The notes under the pieces were generated by a model. It saw only the letters and a program-made list of their open reading frames with translations, was not told the origin of the DNA and searched no databases. A stretch of DNA of 64,000 nucleotides from Pseudomonas sp. CC120222-01a (GTDB taxonomy: Bacteria; Pseudomonadota; Gammaproteobacteria; Pseudomonadales; Pseudomonadaceae), in contig NZ_QEQQ01000001.1 of the NCBI RefSeq assembly GCF_003097235.1, positions 310,001-374,000 on the forward strand. Direction: 5' to 3'. Of the stretch, positions 35,283 through 44,774 are shown piece by piece (position 1 is the first letter of the stretch; each line of letters starts with the position of its first letter). A program made the translations under genes and the position numbers.

Positions 35283-37789
35283 TGAAGCACATGCCGCTGT
35301 CCCGCCTGTGCGGCCTGGCCCTGCGCCAGCTGCTGCGCGACCTCCGCGCCAGCGAAGTGCGCGTACTGTTCTTTGCCCTGCTGGTGGCGGTTGCCGCCAG
35401 TACCGCCATCGGTTATTTCGGTGCCCGCCTGAATGGCGCCATGCAGTTGCGCGCCAGCGAGTTCCTCGGCGCGGACCTGGTAGTGCAAGGCAGCGCGCCG
35501 GCTCGTGAAGAACAGCTCAGCGAGGGCCAGGCACTAGGGCTGCGGCATGCCCAGGTCGTGGAGTTCACCAGCGTGGTGGGCGGCGATGCCGGCATCCAGC
35601 TTTCGAGCATCAAGGCGGTCGACGGTGCCTATCCATTGCGCGGCCAGGTGCGCAGTGCCGCCGCGCCCTATGCCGAGGAAACCCCTGGGGGCGGCCCGGC
35701 ACCTGGAGAAGCCTGGGTCGAACCTCGCCTGCTCGCGGCCCTGGGGCTGAAGATCGGCGACAGCATCGACGTCGGCATGAAGACCTTGCACATGAGCCGC
35801 GTGCTGACCTACGAGCCAGACCGTGCCAACAACTTCTACAGCCTGACGCCCCGCGTAATGATGAACCTGGCCGACCTGCAGGCCACCGGGGTGATCCAGC
35901 CCGGCAGCCGGGTCAGCTACCGCGACCTGTGGCGCGGCGATACCGAAGCCCTCGTGCAGTATCGCCAGGCGGTGGAAAAGAACCTTGCCGCCAACCAGCG
36001 CCTGCTCGACACCCGCGATGGCAACCGTCAGATCGGCGGCGCCCTGGGCAAAGCCGAGCGCTACCTGAACATGGCCAGCCTGGTGGCCGTGCTGCTGGCG
36101 GGCGTCGCCGTGGCGCTGTCGGCCAGCCGCTACGCTGCGCGTCGCCTGGATGCCAGTGCCTTGCTGCGCTGCCTGGGGCTATCGCGGCACCAAGCGCTAG
36201 GCCTTTACTGCCTGCAGCTGGCAATGCTAGGCCTGGTGGCTGCGCTGGCTGGCGCCCTGCTTGGCTGGCTGGCGCAACTTGGCCTGTTCAACCTGCTGCA
36301 CGGTTTGCTGCCAAGCGAAGTGCCGCCTGGCGGTGTGATTCCGGCGCTGGCCGGCATCGCCACCGGCCTGGTGGCCCTGGCCGGCTTTGCCTTGCCGCCG
36401 CTGGCCGCATTGGGTCAGGTACCCCCGTTGCGCGTACTGCGCCGCGACCTGCTACCCATGCCGCCGAGCAGTTGGCTGGTGTATGGCTCCGCCCTCCTCG
36501 CCCTAGGCCTGATCATGTGGCGCCTGAGCCTTGACCTGCTGCTGACCTTCGCCCTGCTGGGTGGCGGCCTGATGGCTGCGCTGCTGCTGGGCGGGCTGCT
36601 GTTGCTCGGTTTGCAAAGCCTGCGCAAGGCGCTTGCTGGCGCACCACTGACCTGGCGCCTGGGGCTTGGCCAGTTGCTGCGCCACCCCATGGCGGCTGCC
36701 GGGCAAGCCCTGGCCTTTGGCCTGATCCTGCTGGCCATGGCCCTGGTTGCGCTGCTGCGGGCAGAATTGCTCGACACCTGGCAAGCACAACTGCCCAAAG
36801 ATGCGCCCAACCACTTTGCCCTGAATATCCTGCCCGCTGACCGCGAACCGTTCGCCCAGCGACTGCACGAGGTAAATGCCAGCTCGGCACCGCTGTACCC
36901 GGTGACACCGGGCCGGCTGATTCAGATCAACGATCAACCGGTGCAGCAGATCGTCAGCAAGGACTCCGCTGGCGAGCGAGCCGTACAGCGCGACCTCAGC
37001 CTGACCTGGGCTGCCGACCTGCCAGAGGGCAATGTGCTGAGCGCAGGCAGCTGGTGGCAGGCGCTGCCTGCCGGCGATGAACTCCCCGGTGTGTCGGTCG
37101 AGGCCGAACTGGCCGCCAGCCTCAAGCTGCAACTGGGCGACCTGCTGACCTTCGACATTGGCGGCGAGCAACGCCAGGCGCGCGTCAGCAGCCTGCGCAG
37201 CGTGCATTGGGACAGCTTTCAGCCGAACTTCTACATGATCTTCCAGCCGGGCACCCTGCAAGGGCTGCCAACCACCTACCTGACCAGCTTCTACTTGGCC
37301 CCAGGCCATGACCTGGACGTAGTTGCGCTGTCGCGGGCCTTCCCAGCGGTGACCATCCTGCAGGTCGATGCCTTGCTCGAGCAGCTGCGCAGCATCCTCG
37401 CCCAGGTCACCCTGGCGGTCGAATATGTGTTGCTGTTCGTGCTGGCGGCGGGGCTTGCCGTGTTGTTCGCCGGGTTGCAGGCGACGCTGGACGAGCGGAT
37501 TCGCCAAGGCGCCTTGCTGCGGGCACTGGGCGCCGCGCGCCCCTTGTTGGTCAAGGCTCGGCGCATCGAGTTCGGTTTGCTGGGGGCAGCCAGTGGCGCC
37601 TTGGCGGCGCTGGGGTGCGAGTTGATTACCCTGGTGCTGTATCGCTATGCATTCGACCTGCAGTGGAGCCCACATCCGTGGCTGCTGGTATTGCCGCTGG
37701 TCGGGGCGCTGCTGGTGGGTGGGGCAGGTGTCCTGGGCACTCGACGAGCGCTGAATGCCAGCCCACTGGCGGTACTACGGGAAAGTTGA
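35282..37789 (+). CDS. FtsX-like ABC permease (YbbP-like)
   Basis: 835 residues, the expected length of YbbP permeases. N-terminal TM about 25-45, a large periplasmic domain to about 250, three TM helices near 255-375, more hydrophobic helices about 400-510, a second periplasmic domain, and three C-terminal TM helices (VEYVLLFVLAAGLAVLFAGL, then two more). With the ATPase it forms a mechanotransmission-type ABC complex. In E. coli the YbbAP complex has been linked functionally to TesA, which is encoded divergently here. Substrate not determined from sequence. Confidence 0.88.
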   Translation: MKHMPLSRLCGLALRQLLRDLRASEVRVLFFALLVAVAASTAIGYFGARLNGAMQLRASEFLGADLVVQGSAPAREEQLSEGQALGLRHAQVVEFTSVVGGDAGIQLSSIKAVDGAYPLRGQVRSAAAPYAEETPGGGPAPGEAWVEPRLLAALGLKIGDSIDVGMKTLHMSRVLTYEPDRANNFYSLTPRVMMNLADLQATGVIQPGSRVSYRDLWRGDTEALVQYRQAVEKNLAANQRLLDTRDGNRQIGGALGKAERYLNMASLVAVLLAGVAVALSASRYAARRLDASALLRCLGLSRHQALGLYCLQLAMLGLVAALAGALLGWLAQLGLFNLLHGLLPSEVPPGGVIPALAGIATGLVALAGFALPPLAALGQVPPLRVLRRDLLPMPPSSWLVYGSALLALGLIMWRLSLDLLLTFALLGGGLMAALLLGGLLLLGLQSLRKALAGAPLTWRLGLGQLLRHPMAAAGQALAFGLILLAMALVALLRAELLDTWQAQLPKDAPNHFALNILPADREPFAQRLHEVNASSAPLYPVTPGRLIQINDQPVQQIVSKDSAGERAVQRDLSLTWAADLPEGNVLSAGSWWQALPAGDELPGVSVEAELAASLKLQLGDLLTFDIGGEQRQARVSSLRSVHWDSFQPNFYMIFQPGTLQGLPTTYLTSFYLAPGHDLDVVALSRAFPAVTILQVDALLEQLRSILAQVTLAVEYVLLFVLAAGLAVLFAGLQATLDERIRQGALLRALGAARPLLVKARRIEFGLLGAASGALAALGCELITLVLYRYAFDLQWSPHPWLLVLPLVGALLVGGAGVLGTRRALNASPLAVLRES

Positions 37790-37794
37790 TGGCG

Positions 37795-37904
37795 CCTGTG
37801 CTGGCCTCTTCGCGGCTAAAGCCGCTCCCACAGGTACATCACCAGCTTCCAGCCCCGCGCTGTACTTGTGGGAGCGGCTTTAGCCGCGAAGAGGCCAGCA
37901 CAGG
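37795..37904. repeat. REP pair with 42-base inverted arms
   Basis: The arms at 37795-37836 and 37863-37904 are complementary at 41 of 42 positions, each including the internally palindromic CGCGGCTAAAGCCGCTCC. It is the cleanest of the four REP pairs in the window and separates the convergent ABC permease and greB genes. Confidence 0.9.
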
Positions 37905-37914
37905 CAACATTGAT

Positions 37915-38388
37915 TCATTGCCCGTAGTGAATGTTGTTCACATACCAGGTCGCCTGGCCCGTCGGTGTGTTCACCACCACTTCGTCGCCCTCCTGCTTCT
38001 TGAGCAGGGCCCGGGCCATCGGTGAGTCGATCGAGATATAGTCGTTGCGGCCATAGATCTCGTCATACCCGACAATGCGAAACTTCATGGTCTCGCCGTC
38101 ATCGTTCTCGATCTCGACCCAGGCACCGAAGAACACCTTGCCTTCCTGCTGCGGCGAGTAGGCGACCACCTTCACGTCCTCGAGGCGCTTGCGCAGATAG
38201 CGGACCCGGCGGTCGATCTCGCGCAACAGCTTCTTGTTGTACTGGTAGTCGGCATTTTCGCTGCGGTCACCCAGCGAAGCGGCCCAGGTCACTTTCTGGG
38301 TGATTTCCGGGCGATACACTCGCCACAGATGGTCCAGCTCCTTCTTCAGGGCCTCGTGACCTTCCGTGGTAATGATGTTGGTGCTCAA
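37915..38388 (-). CDS. greB: Transcription elongation factor GreB
   Basis: 157 residues. N-terminal coiled coil (residues about 1-75) with the acidic tip motif DRSENADYQYNKKLL that stimulates RNA polymerase to cleave backtracked RNA, then the FKBP-like domain (FGAWVEIENDDGETMKFRIVG). YNKKLLREIDRRVRYLRKRL is the GreB rather than GreA pattern. It follows the DUF-type small gene at 38400 by 11 bases, so the two may be co-transcribed. Confidence 0.93.
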   Translation of the reverse strand: MSTNIITTEGHEALKKELDHLWRVYRPEITQKVTWAASLGDRSENADYQYNKKLLREIDRRVRYLRKRLEDVKVVAYSPQQEGKVFFGAWVEIENDDGETMKFRIVGYDEIYGRNDYISIDSPMARALLKKQEGDEVVVNTPTGQATWYVNNIHYGQ

Positions 38389-38399
38389 CGGCGCGCTCC

Positions 38400-38708
38400 T
38401 CAGCGTCGGGTGATCAGGCCCTGACGCGCGATGCGGGTAAGCTGGCCGATGACTTCGGCCGCGTCTTCCCGGGCGGGTGCCTGGATCACCGCCAGGTCGA
38501 AGCGATCGTTGCCGAACTGTTCCAGGCGGCAGGCATCTTCGGCAAACTGGATGAGAAAGGCGCGGGCCTGGCCCTTGCGGCGCGACAAGCCTTCAAGGTG
38601 ACGCAAGAGCGTGGGCTGATGCTGGCCACCGAGCAGGATGCGCGGTGTGCGGGAAGCCTGGCTGGCAGGCAATGGGCTCAAACAGACACTGGTACGTGGA
38701 CAACTCAT
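38400..38708 (-). CDS. Small hypothetical protein upstream of greB
   Basis: 102 residues. It begins with a cysteine- and proline-rich stretch (MSCPRTSVCLSPLPASQ) and continues as a soluble domain with RFDLAVIQAPAREDAAEVIGQLTRIA; the pattern resembles a truncated Rossmann-like domain, but no family is recognised. Separated from greB by 11 bases on the same strand. The ATG at 38708 is one of two possible starts. Confidence 0.6.
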   Translation of the reverse strand: MSCPRTSVCLSPLPASQASRTPRILLGGQHQPTLLRHLEGLSRRKGQARAFLIQFAEDACRLEQFGNDRFDLAVIQAPAREDAAEVIGQLTRIARQGLITRR

Positions 38709-38867
38709 GGAGTTTCTCTCCGCCTCGCGAATCCCGCTGGGCAGCGGTGGAGGCGTCACCGAACCAGCGCTTTAGCGGTATTTCGGATGACCCGGAGAGG
38801 GGGCCAGTCCTGCGCCCCGCAAGTAGCTGTTTAAATCGGCGCAGGCGGTATGCTAGAGCGACAAGGC

Positions 38868-38920
38868 GCAAGCTGCAAGCCCCAAGCTGAAATGCGTTCG
38901 GCTTGGGGCTTGCAGCTTGC
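38868..38920. repeat. 20-bp perfect inverted repeat
   Basis: GCAAGCTGCAAGCCCCAAGC (38868-38887) is exactly complementary to 38901-38920, with a 13-base loop. It belongs to a different repeat type from the REP units above. It lies immediately downstream of doxX on the minus strand and could serve as its terminator-like hairpin. Confidence 0.85.
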
Positions 38921-38933
38921 AGTTTGTTAACTG

Positions 38934-39368
38934 TCAGCGGGCGATCAGGCGGTCAAGGGAGAAGCGCCCCGCACCTTCGATCAGGACCGCCACGGTGCCG
39001 GCCAACAGGGCCAGGGCGAACTCATAGCCGTTGTTGGACATGAACAGGCCGTTGTTGATATGCACCGAGAAGATCGCCACCACCAGGGTCACCGTCAGTG
39101 CCAGTGCTGCCGGACGGGCCAGCAGGCCGATCACCAGGGCCAGGCCGCCGAAGAACTCGGCGCTACCGGACAACAGCGCCATCAGGTAGCCCGGCGCCAG
39201 GCCGATGCTTTCCATCCATTGGCCGGTGCCTTCCAGGCCGTAGCCGCCGAACAGGCCGAACAGTTTTTGCGCACCGTGCGCCATGAAGATCACACCGACC
39301 AGGATGCGGATCACGCTCAGGCCCAGGCCAGCGCGGGTGGAGAGCAGTTTGCTGATTGCGTTGTTCAT
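38934..39368 (-). CDS. DoxX family membrane protein
   Basis: 144 residues with four hydrophobic helices (about 17-35, 60-80, 85-103, 115-135). The DoxX signature is in IRILVGVIFMAHGAQKLFGLFGG and LSGSAEFFGGLALVIGL. These inner-membrane proteins are linked to quinone or redox homeostasis in some bacteria, but the function is usually unknown. Monocistronic, with a 20-bp hairpin after it. Confidence 0.85.
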   Translation of the reverse strand: MNNAISKLLSTRAGLGLSVIRILVGVIFMAHGAQKLFGLFGGYGLEGTGQWMESIGLAPGYLMALLSGSAEFFGGLALVIGLLARPAALALTVTLVVAIFSVHINNGLFMSNNGYEFALALLAGTVAVLIEGAGRFSLDRLIAR

Positions 39369-39481
39369 TTCGAAGCGTCCTTGAAACTGGGAAGTTGTGT
39401 TGGGATGGGTGCCATCATAATCAATTCATCTGATATGAAAATCGCAAAAAACCCAACATAACAATCGACAAAATCGATTTG

Positions 39482-40888
39482 TCAGCGACTGACCACACGC
39501 TCCAGTGCCGGGCGTTCCCGATTGAACGCCAGGAAGTACTTGTTGACGCTGTTGACGAAATTGACCGGCCCCATGCCGACCTGCTCCATGGCGATGCGCT
39601 CGGTCTGGAAGAACCACTGATTACCGTTGAGGCCGCGCTTGCGGGCCTCGGCACGCATGGCCTGGACCCGCTCCGGGCCAAGGTTGTAGGCCGCCAGCAC
39701 AAACGCCATGCGCTCACGCTCATTGATCTGCGGGCTGGCGAAGAACTTCCGGCGGATCAGCGCCAGGTAGCGCGCACTGGCCTGGACATTGCCATCGACC
39801 GAGCCGGTGTCGCTGACCCCCACCCGTTGCGCAGCCGACGGGGTGATCTGCATCAGGCCGTGTGCCCCGCCGCTGCCGCGTGCGGCAGGGTTCAGGGTGG
39901 ACTCCTTGAAGGCCAGGGCCGCCAGGTTCAACCAGTCGATCTGCTGCGCCTCACCATGCTTCTGCAACACCGGGCGCAGTGCGTTCAGGCGCTGACGGTC
40001 CTTGCGCGCCAATGGGTTGTGCACACGGTACTGGCGCCGGTAGATGCGCTCGAAGGCCGCATCCTGGTTTTCTGGCGCGCGATAACCCTGCAGAAAGCGA
40101 TCAACCGTGGCCAGCAGCATGGTTGCATCACGCCGCACGTACCAACGCATGGCCTGCGCCTGCCCCAACTGCACGCGGGTGTCCAGGCGCAGCTTCGGCA
40201 TGACCCTGGCCCAGCGCTGAGCGATCGGGCGCTCCACCATGGTCAACGGATAGATACCGGCCTGGACCATCTCCAGCACATCTTCCACCGCCAGGGTCGA
40301 ATCGACCCATTCGATCTTGATCGGCGCCCGCTTGCGCAGCGCCAGCTGCTGGTTGAGCTGCTGGATCACTGCACCTGCCGCACTGGCGCTGGTCAATGCC
40401 ACCGTACGCCCGGAGAGCTGCTCGGCGCGGGTATAGCTGCGCTCACCGTTGCGCCCGACCAGCAGCAACGGCACCTGGTCCAGTACCGGTGCACTGCTGT
40501 TGACGCCACCCGTTACCGCCGGGTCGAGCAGTTCGCCCGGTGCGGCCAGGTCCCCCTCACCGCGCTGCAAGGCACCCAGCAGTTGCTCCTTGGCGCGTGG
40601 AATGATCTTCAGGCTGATCTGCTGGCCATCGCCGGCCCGGGCATTGAGGTAATGCTCAAGCCCGCGCAGGCGGTAATACTCGATACCCACCGGCTCGCCC
40701 TTGATTTCACCGGAGCTGTTGCGGCTCTGGTTGACCAGCACTCGCAGCACCTTGGTGCTGCGGATCTGCTGCAGGTCACGTGCCGTTTTCGCCGGCACGT
40801 TCTGCTGTGGCCCCGGCAGCCGTGCATAAGCCGGACCGACCGTCGTCAGCCCAAGCATCAGCAACAGGGTCAGCAGGTATCGCAGCAT
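39482..40888 (-). CDS. Membrane-bound lytic transglycosylase F-like (SBP-SLT fusion)
   Basis: 468 residues from the ATG at 40888 (MLRYLLTLLLMLGLTTVGPAYA, a clean signal sequence). An in-frame ATG at 40924 would add twelve basic residues. Residues about 45-275 form a solute-binding-protein-like (family 3) regulatory domain; about 300-460 an SLT domain with catalytic Glu in LAFKESTLNP, plus GGAHGLMQITPSAA and AAYNLGPERV. This is the MltF architecture, which cleaves peptidoglycan glycan strands and is allosterically controlled by muropeptides. Divergent from tatD. Confidence 0.87.
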   Translation of the reverse strand: MLRYLLTLLLMLGLTTVGPAYARLPGPQQNVPAKTARDLQQIRSTKVLRVLVNQSRNSSGEIKGEPVGIEYYRLRGLEHYLNARAGDGQQISLKIIPRAKEQLLGALQRGEGDLAAPGELLDPAVTGGVNSSAPVLDQVPLLLVGRNGERSYTRAEQLSGRTVALTSASAAGAVIQQLNQQLALRKRAPIKIEWVDSTLAVEDVLEMVQAGIYPLTMVERPIAQRWARVMPKLRLDTRVQLGQAQAMRWYVRRDATMLLATVDRFLQGYRAPENQDAAFERIYRRQYRVHNPLARKDRQRLNALRPVLQKHGEAQQIDWLNLAALAFKESTLNPAARGSGGAHGLMQITPSAAQRVGVSDTGSVDGNVQASARYLALIRRKFFASPQINERERMAFVLAAYNLGPERVQAMRAEARKRGLNGNQWFFQTERIAMEQVGMGPVNFVNSVNKYFLAFNRERPALERVVSR

Positions 40889-41046
40889 GCGAAATCGTGT
40901 CCGTGGTCGGTGGGCGGCAGCCATGGTGGTACGCGCGGTCGTGAGAAATGACGGTAAAAGACCACGGCAAACGCCTGAAGTTCTTGGTTTTTTCCGAATA
41001 TCACGCTTTTTGCTATGCTGGCCGCCCCGCGGCACGAGGTAGCACC

Positions 41047-41844
41047 ATGCAACTGATCGATATCGGCGTCAACCTGACCAACAGCAGTTTCCACGACCAG
41101 CAGGCCGCCATCGTCGAGCGCGCCATCGAAGCCGGCGTGGTACAGATGATCCTGACCGGCACCAGCCTGGAGGTCAGCGAGCAGGCGCTGGAGCTGTGCC
41201 AGCAACTCGATGGCGACGGCCAGCACCTGTTCTCCACAGCTGGCGTGCACCCACACGACGCCAAGTCCTGGGATGGCACCAGTGAGCGGCAACTACGCCA
41301 GTTGCTGGCTGAATCTCGCGTGCGTGCCGTAGGCGAATGCGGGCTCGACTTCAACCGCGACTTCTCCCCTCGCACGCTGCAGGAGAAGGCCCTGGAGGCC
41401 CAGCTGGCCCTGGCAGCCGAACTGCGCCTGCCGGTGTTTCTGCACGAACGCGATGCCAGCGAGCGCCTCCTGGCCATCCTCAAGGATTACCGCGACCACC
41501 TGCCAGCCGCGGTGGTGCATTGCTTCACCGGTGAGCGCGAAGCCTTGTTCGCCTACCTGGACATGGACCTGCACATCGGCATCACCGGCTGGATCTGTGA
41601 CGAGCGTCGCGGCACCCACCTGCATGCGCTGGTGGGCAATATTGCCGAAGGCCGGCTGATGCTGGAGAGCGACGCGCCCTACTTGCTGCCACGCAGCCTG
41701 CGACCGAAGCCGAGAAACGGCCGCAACGAACCGGCCTACCTGACCGAGGTGCTGCGCGAAGTGGCACTGCACCGCAACGAGCGCATCGAACACTGCGCCC
41801 AGCACACCAGCGCCACGGCCAAGGCCTTCTTCCAGCTTCCTTGA
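41047..41844 (+). CDS. tatD: TatD family metal-dependent hydrolase
   Basis: 265 residues. Metal-binding motifs of the amidohydrolase-like TatD fold are present: DIGVNLT at the start, [34 protein letters not shown] and ESDAPYL. TatD proteins are 3'-5' exonucleases acting on single-stranded DNA/RNA and may function in repair. [14 protein letters not shown] and the length fit TatD itself rather than YcfH or YjjV. I chose the ATG at 41047 because the fold begins MQLIDIG. Confidence 0.88.
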   Translation: MQLIDIGVNLTNSSFHDQQAAIVERAIEAGVVQMILTGTSLEVSEQALELCQQLDGDGQHLFSTAGVHPHDAKSWDGTSERQLRQLLAESRVRAVGECGLDFNRDFSPRTLQEKALEAQLALAAELRLPVFLHERDASERLLAILKDYRDHLPAAVVHCFTGEREALFAYLDMDLHIGITGWICDERRGTHLHALVGNIAEGRLMLESDAPYLLPRSLRPKPRNGRNEPAYLTEVLREVALHRNERIEHCAQHTSATAKAFFQLP

Positions 41845-41932
41845 CGCATGTCATGAACCGTTCTCGAGTGCGCGGGCACAATGATGGCACCTTGCCAATA
41901 ATGTTTCCGCTCAACTCAGAGAAGACCTACCC

Positions 41933-43411
41933 ATGGGTGCCTGGCTTAGCAATATTTCCCTGAAGTACAAATTCTGGGCCGTCAACGCGGTGGCCTTCGT
42001 CACGACCTTGCTGCTGGTGCTGTATGCGGTGCACCTGGAGCAACGTGCCCGCGCCGATGCCGCGCAGGCCCAGGCGCAAGCCCAAGCCGAACTACTGGCC
42101 GCCTGGCCCACCGGGCAGCCCCTGCCCCGCCAGGCCAACCTGATCACCTGGCAACCCGGCCAAACCCCGACCTACGCGGGTGAAAACCTCGAAGCCCTGG
42201 CCAATGGGCAAGGCTGGGTCGCCCTGCCGGCGGCCTGGATCCTCGGCGACAACCCGCTGCGCGGCGCCCAGGTACTGCGCCATGGCGACCAACAACTGGC
42301 CGTGCTGGCAGCAGCACCGAGCCTGCGCCAGGTGTTCTTCGACCGCTTCAGCAACTACGCGTTCTGCGTGCTGATCCTGATGCTGGCGATGCTCGGCGCC
42401 TCGCAGCTGCTGATCCGCTTCCTGCTCAGCCAGCTCAACACCCTCAAGGACGTGATGCTGCACGTGGAGAAGACCGGCGACCTGTCAGCCCGCGTGCCCT
42501 TGGCCTGCGGCGATGAAGTGGGCCAGATGGCCGGCGCCTTCAACGCGATGCAGGCCACCTACCACCGCGTGGTCAGCACTGTCGCCGACACCGCGGCGCA
42601 GCTGGACTCCGGTGCCGCACGCCTGGCCGCGAGCATGAACGAAGTGCGCCATGGCATGCTCGGCCAACAGAGCGAGACCGACCAGGCCGCCACGGCCATC
42701 AATGAAATGTCGGCCACCGTGCACCATATTGCCCAGCATGCTGGCGCCACTCGCGACTTGTCGCAGACCGCCGACACCCTCGCTGGCAGCGGCAAGGAAG
42801 TGGTCAACCGGGTACAGGGCTCAATCTCCGGGCTTTCCAGTGGCGTTCAGCAAACCGCTGAAATGATTCGTCAGCTCGCCGACGACAGCCAGAAAATCAA
42901 CAGCGTGGTCGGGGTCATTCACAGCATTGCCGAGCAGACCAACCTGCTGGCACTCAACGCCGCCATCGAAGCGGCCCGCGCTGGCGACCTGGGCCGTGGC
43001 TTTGCCGTGGTCGCCGACGAGGTACGCAACCTGGCCAAGCGCGTGCAGTCGTCCACCGACGAAATCACCCGCATGGTCGCCGACCTGCAGGCCGGCACCC
43101 GTGACGCCGTGGAGTTCATGCAGGAAAGTTCTTACAAAGCCGACGACTGCGTCCGCCAGGCGCAAGAGGCCGGTGCGGCGCTGGCCGAGATTACTGATGC
43201 GGTCGCGCAGATGCGCGAGAGCAACACGCAGATTGCCGTCGCCGCCGAGCAGCAAAGCCAGGTGGCCGAAGAAATGAACCGTGCGGTGGTGAGCATCCGC
43301 GATGTGACCGAACAGACCGTGCAGCAGACCGTGGGCTCGGCCACCACCAGCAGTCAACTGGCGACCCTGGCCGGCGAGCTGAGCAAGGCCATTGGCCAGC
43401 TCAAGCTATAG
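41933..43411 (+). CDS. Methyl-accepting chemotaxis protein
   Basis: 492 residues: TM1 about 14-33, a short periplasmic region of roughly 110 residues, TM2 about 142-165, HAMP about 165-220, and a signalling coiled coil with the highly conserved hairpin [35 protein letters not shown]. The ligand domain is too short for a dCACHE and shows no PAS or 4HB motif I can name, so the chemoeffector is unknown. No CheR-docking pentapeptide at the C-terminus. Alone, not linked to other chemotaxis genes. Confidence 0.88.
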   Translation: MGAWLSNISLKYKFWAVNAVAFVTTLLLVLYAVHLEQRARADAAQAQAQAQAELLAAWPTGQPLPRQANLITWQPGQTPTYAGENLEALANGQGWVALPAAWILGDNPLRGAQVLRHGDQQLAVLAAAPSLRQVFFDRFSNYAFCVLILMLAMLGASQLLIRFLLSQLNTLKDVMLHVEKTGDLSARVPLACGDEVGQMAGAFNAMQATYHRVVSTVADTAAQLDSGAARLAASMNEVRHGMLGQQSETDQAATAINEMSATVHHIAQHAGATRDLSQTADTLAGSGKEVVNRVQGSISGLSSGVQQTAEMIRQLADDSQKINSVVGVIHSIAEQTNLLALNAAIEAARAGDLGRGFAVVADEVRNLAKRVQSSTDEITRMVADLQAGTRDAVEFMQESSYKADDCVRQAQEAGAALAEITDAVAQMRESNTQIAVAAEQQSQVAEEMNRAVVSIRDVTEQTVQQTVGSATTSSQLATLAGELSKAIGQLKL

Positions 43412-43510
43412 TCGCCATAGCCAGCCTCGATTGGCCCCGTAACCGGGGCAGCACTAAGCTTTGGGCATGCCTGTAACAAACAGCGCGACCCACATCGCGA
43501 GGAGCTGCCC

Positions 43511-43879
43511 ATGAGCAAACGACTGCCCAATCTGCACGCCTGGCAATGGCGTGGCTACCACCATAATCACCGGCACCCGACCAACCTGGTGCTGCACCTG
43601 ATTGCCGTGCCGCTGTTCATCCTCGGCGCCCTGCTGGTGCTGTCAGGCCTGTTCGCCCTGGACCTGGGCCAGATCGCCGTCGGCGTTATCGCCCTGATCG
43701 CGGGCCTGGGCCTGCAGCGCCACGGGCATCGACTGGAAGCCGAACAGCCCGAACCGTTCGCCAACCGCAAGGACGCCGTACAGCGGCTGCTGACCGAGCA
43801 GTTCGTCACGTTCCCGCGCTTCGTTCTCAGCGGTGCCTGGTGGAAAGCCTGGCGTGAGCGGCACAAGCACCGGCGGTGA
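43511..43879 (+). CDS. Mpo1-like (DUF962) membrane protein
   Basis: 122 residues with two closely spaced TM helices (about 28-46, 50-70). The N-terminal YHHNHRHPTNLVLHLIAVPL and central HGHRLE resemble the iron-ligand histidine pattern of the Mpo1/YGL010W family, which oxidises 2-hydroxy fatty acids to chain-shortened acids in yeast. Length and topology agree, but the similarity is judged by eye. It ends 3 bases before the convergent thioesterase stop. Confidence 0.6.
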   Translation: MSKRLPNLHAWQWRGYHHNHRHPTNLVLHLIAVPLFILGALLVLSGLFALDLGQIAVGVIALIAGLGLQRHGHRLEAEQPEPFANRKDAVQRLLTEQFVTFPRFVLSGAWWKAWRERHKHRR

Positions 43880-43882
43880 TGA

Positions 43883-44680
43883 TCAGGCGAAGACCGTAAC
43901 GGTCTGCCGGCTCAGGGCCAGCAGCTCTCCTGCGGCACTCCACAATGCTGCCGCCGCGTGGCCGTAGCCATCACGCGCATGTTCGGTCTCGACACGGTAA
44001 TAGCACCAGTCCAGCGTTGACAGCGTTGCCGTCGGCTGGATGAATTCGATGGTCCAGGTCAACGTACTGCCCGCTGCAGGCTGCTTGAGGAATGGCATCA
44101 GGCTCGGTGGCCAGGCATCCACCAGCGCCAGCAGGTGCGCTTCGTTGACCTGTTCTTCGGCAACATCGCGCAGGCGCACCCAGCCGCCCATGTGGCGCGA
44201 TGGATTGCCACTGAATGGCAGGCCACCCACCGCCCAGCGCAAGGCGACATGGCGCATGAACTCCGGGGTGACGCCCTTGATGTAAGGTAACTCAGGCGCG
44301 GCCTGCTCAAGCGGTTTCATTTCCACGGCGGGTGCAGCGGCAACATCGACCACCGATGGCCGACCCGCACCAAAATTACCCTGTACCAGCGTTACCACCT
44401 GGCCTTCCTGAATGGCCCGACCCAAAAGCGTGCTGACCGCCTTGCCCTCACGCAGCACCTCGATCTCGAAACGGATGGGTACATCCGCAGCCGCCGGGCT
44501 GACGAAGCTGATGGCCAACGAGCGCACCGGGCGATCATCGGTGAGCTTCAGGCGCATGCTTTCATAAACCATGGCCGCCATCAGGCCGCCGAACACGGCG
44601 CGCCCCTGGGCCCAGCTGGGCGGAATGCTGACCGCGTCGGGGTTTTCCCGCACGGCGTCTAGCAGTTGGTTGAAATTCAT
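43883..44680 (-). CDS. Acyl-CoA thioesterase family protein (TesB-like double hotdog)
   Basis: 265 residues: two hotdog-fold halves, the first with the conserved AVFGGLMAAMVYESMRL helix and the second with TLTWTIEFIQP and YYRVETEHARDGYGHAAAALW. This arrangement is that of acyl-CoA thioesterase II-type proteins (4HBT_3). The in-frame ATG at 44680 gives a typical start; 14 residues from an upstream codon are not conserved-looking. Acyl chain length preference is unknown. It converges on the Mpo1-like gene. Confidence 0.8.
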   Translation of the reverse strand: MNFNQLLDAVRENPDAVSIPPSWAQGRAVFGGLMAAMVYESMRLKLTDDRPVRSLAISFVSPAAADVPIRFEIEVLREGKAVSTLLGRAIQEGQVVTLVQGNFGAGRPSVVDVAAAPAVEMKPLEQAAPELPYIKGVTPEFMRHVALRWAVGGLPFSGNPSRHMGGWVRLRDVAEEQVNEAHLLALVDAWPPSLMPFLKQPAAGSTLTWTIEFIQPTATLSTLDWCYYRVETEHARDGYGHAAAALWSAAGELLALSRQTVTVFA

Positions 44681-44774
44681 CGGCCGGCTCCTGGCGCTTA
44701 CCTGTAGCAAAAGGTCCGCCAATACTAGCCAGCAAACCCCGGCCGATCAGCCCGCATATCGGTCATTTGCCGGG

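Noticed and set aside
41875..41901. A FliA-type promoter before the chemoreceptor (GCCAATAA)
   Set aside because: The -10-like element exists at 41894, but the expected TAAA-type -35 at the right distance reads GGCA.
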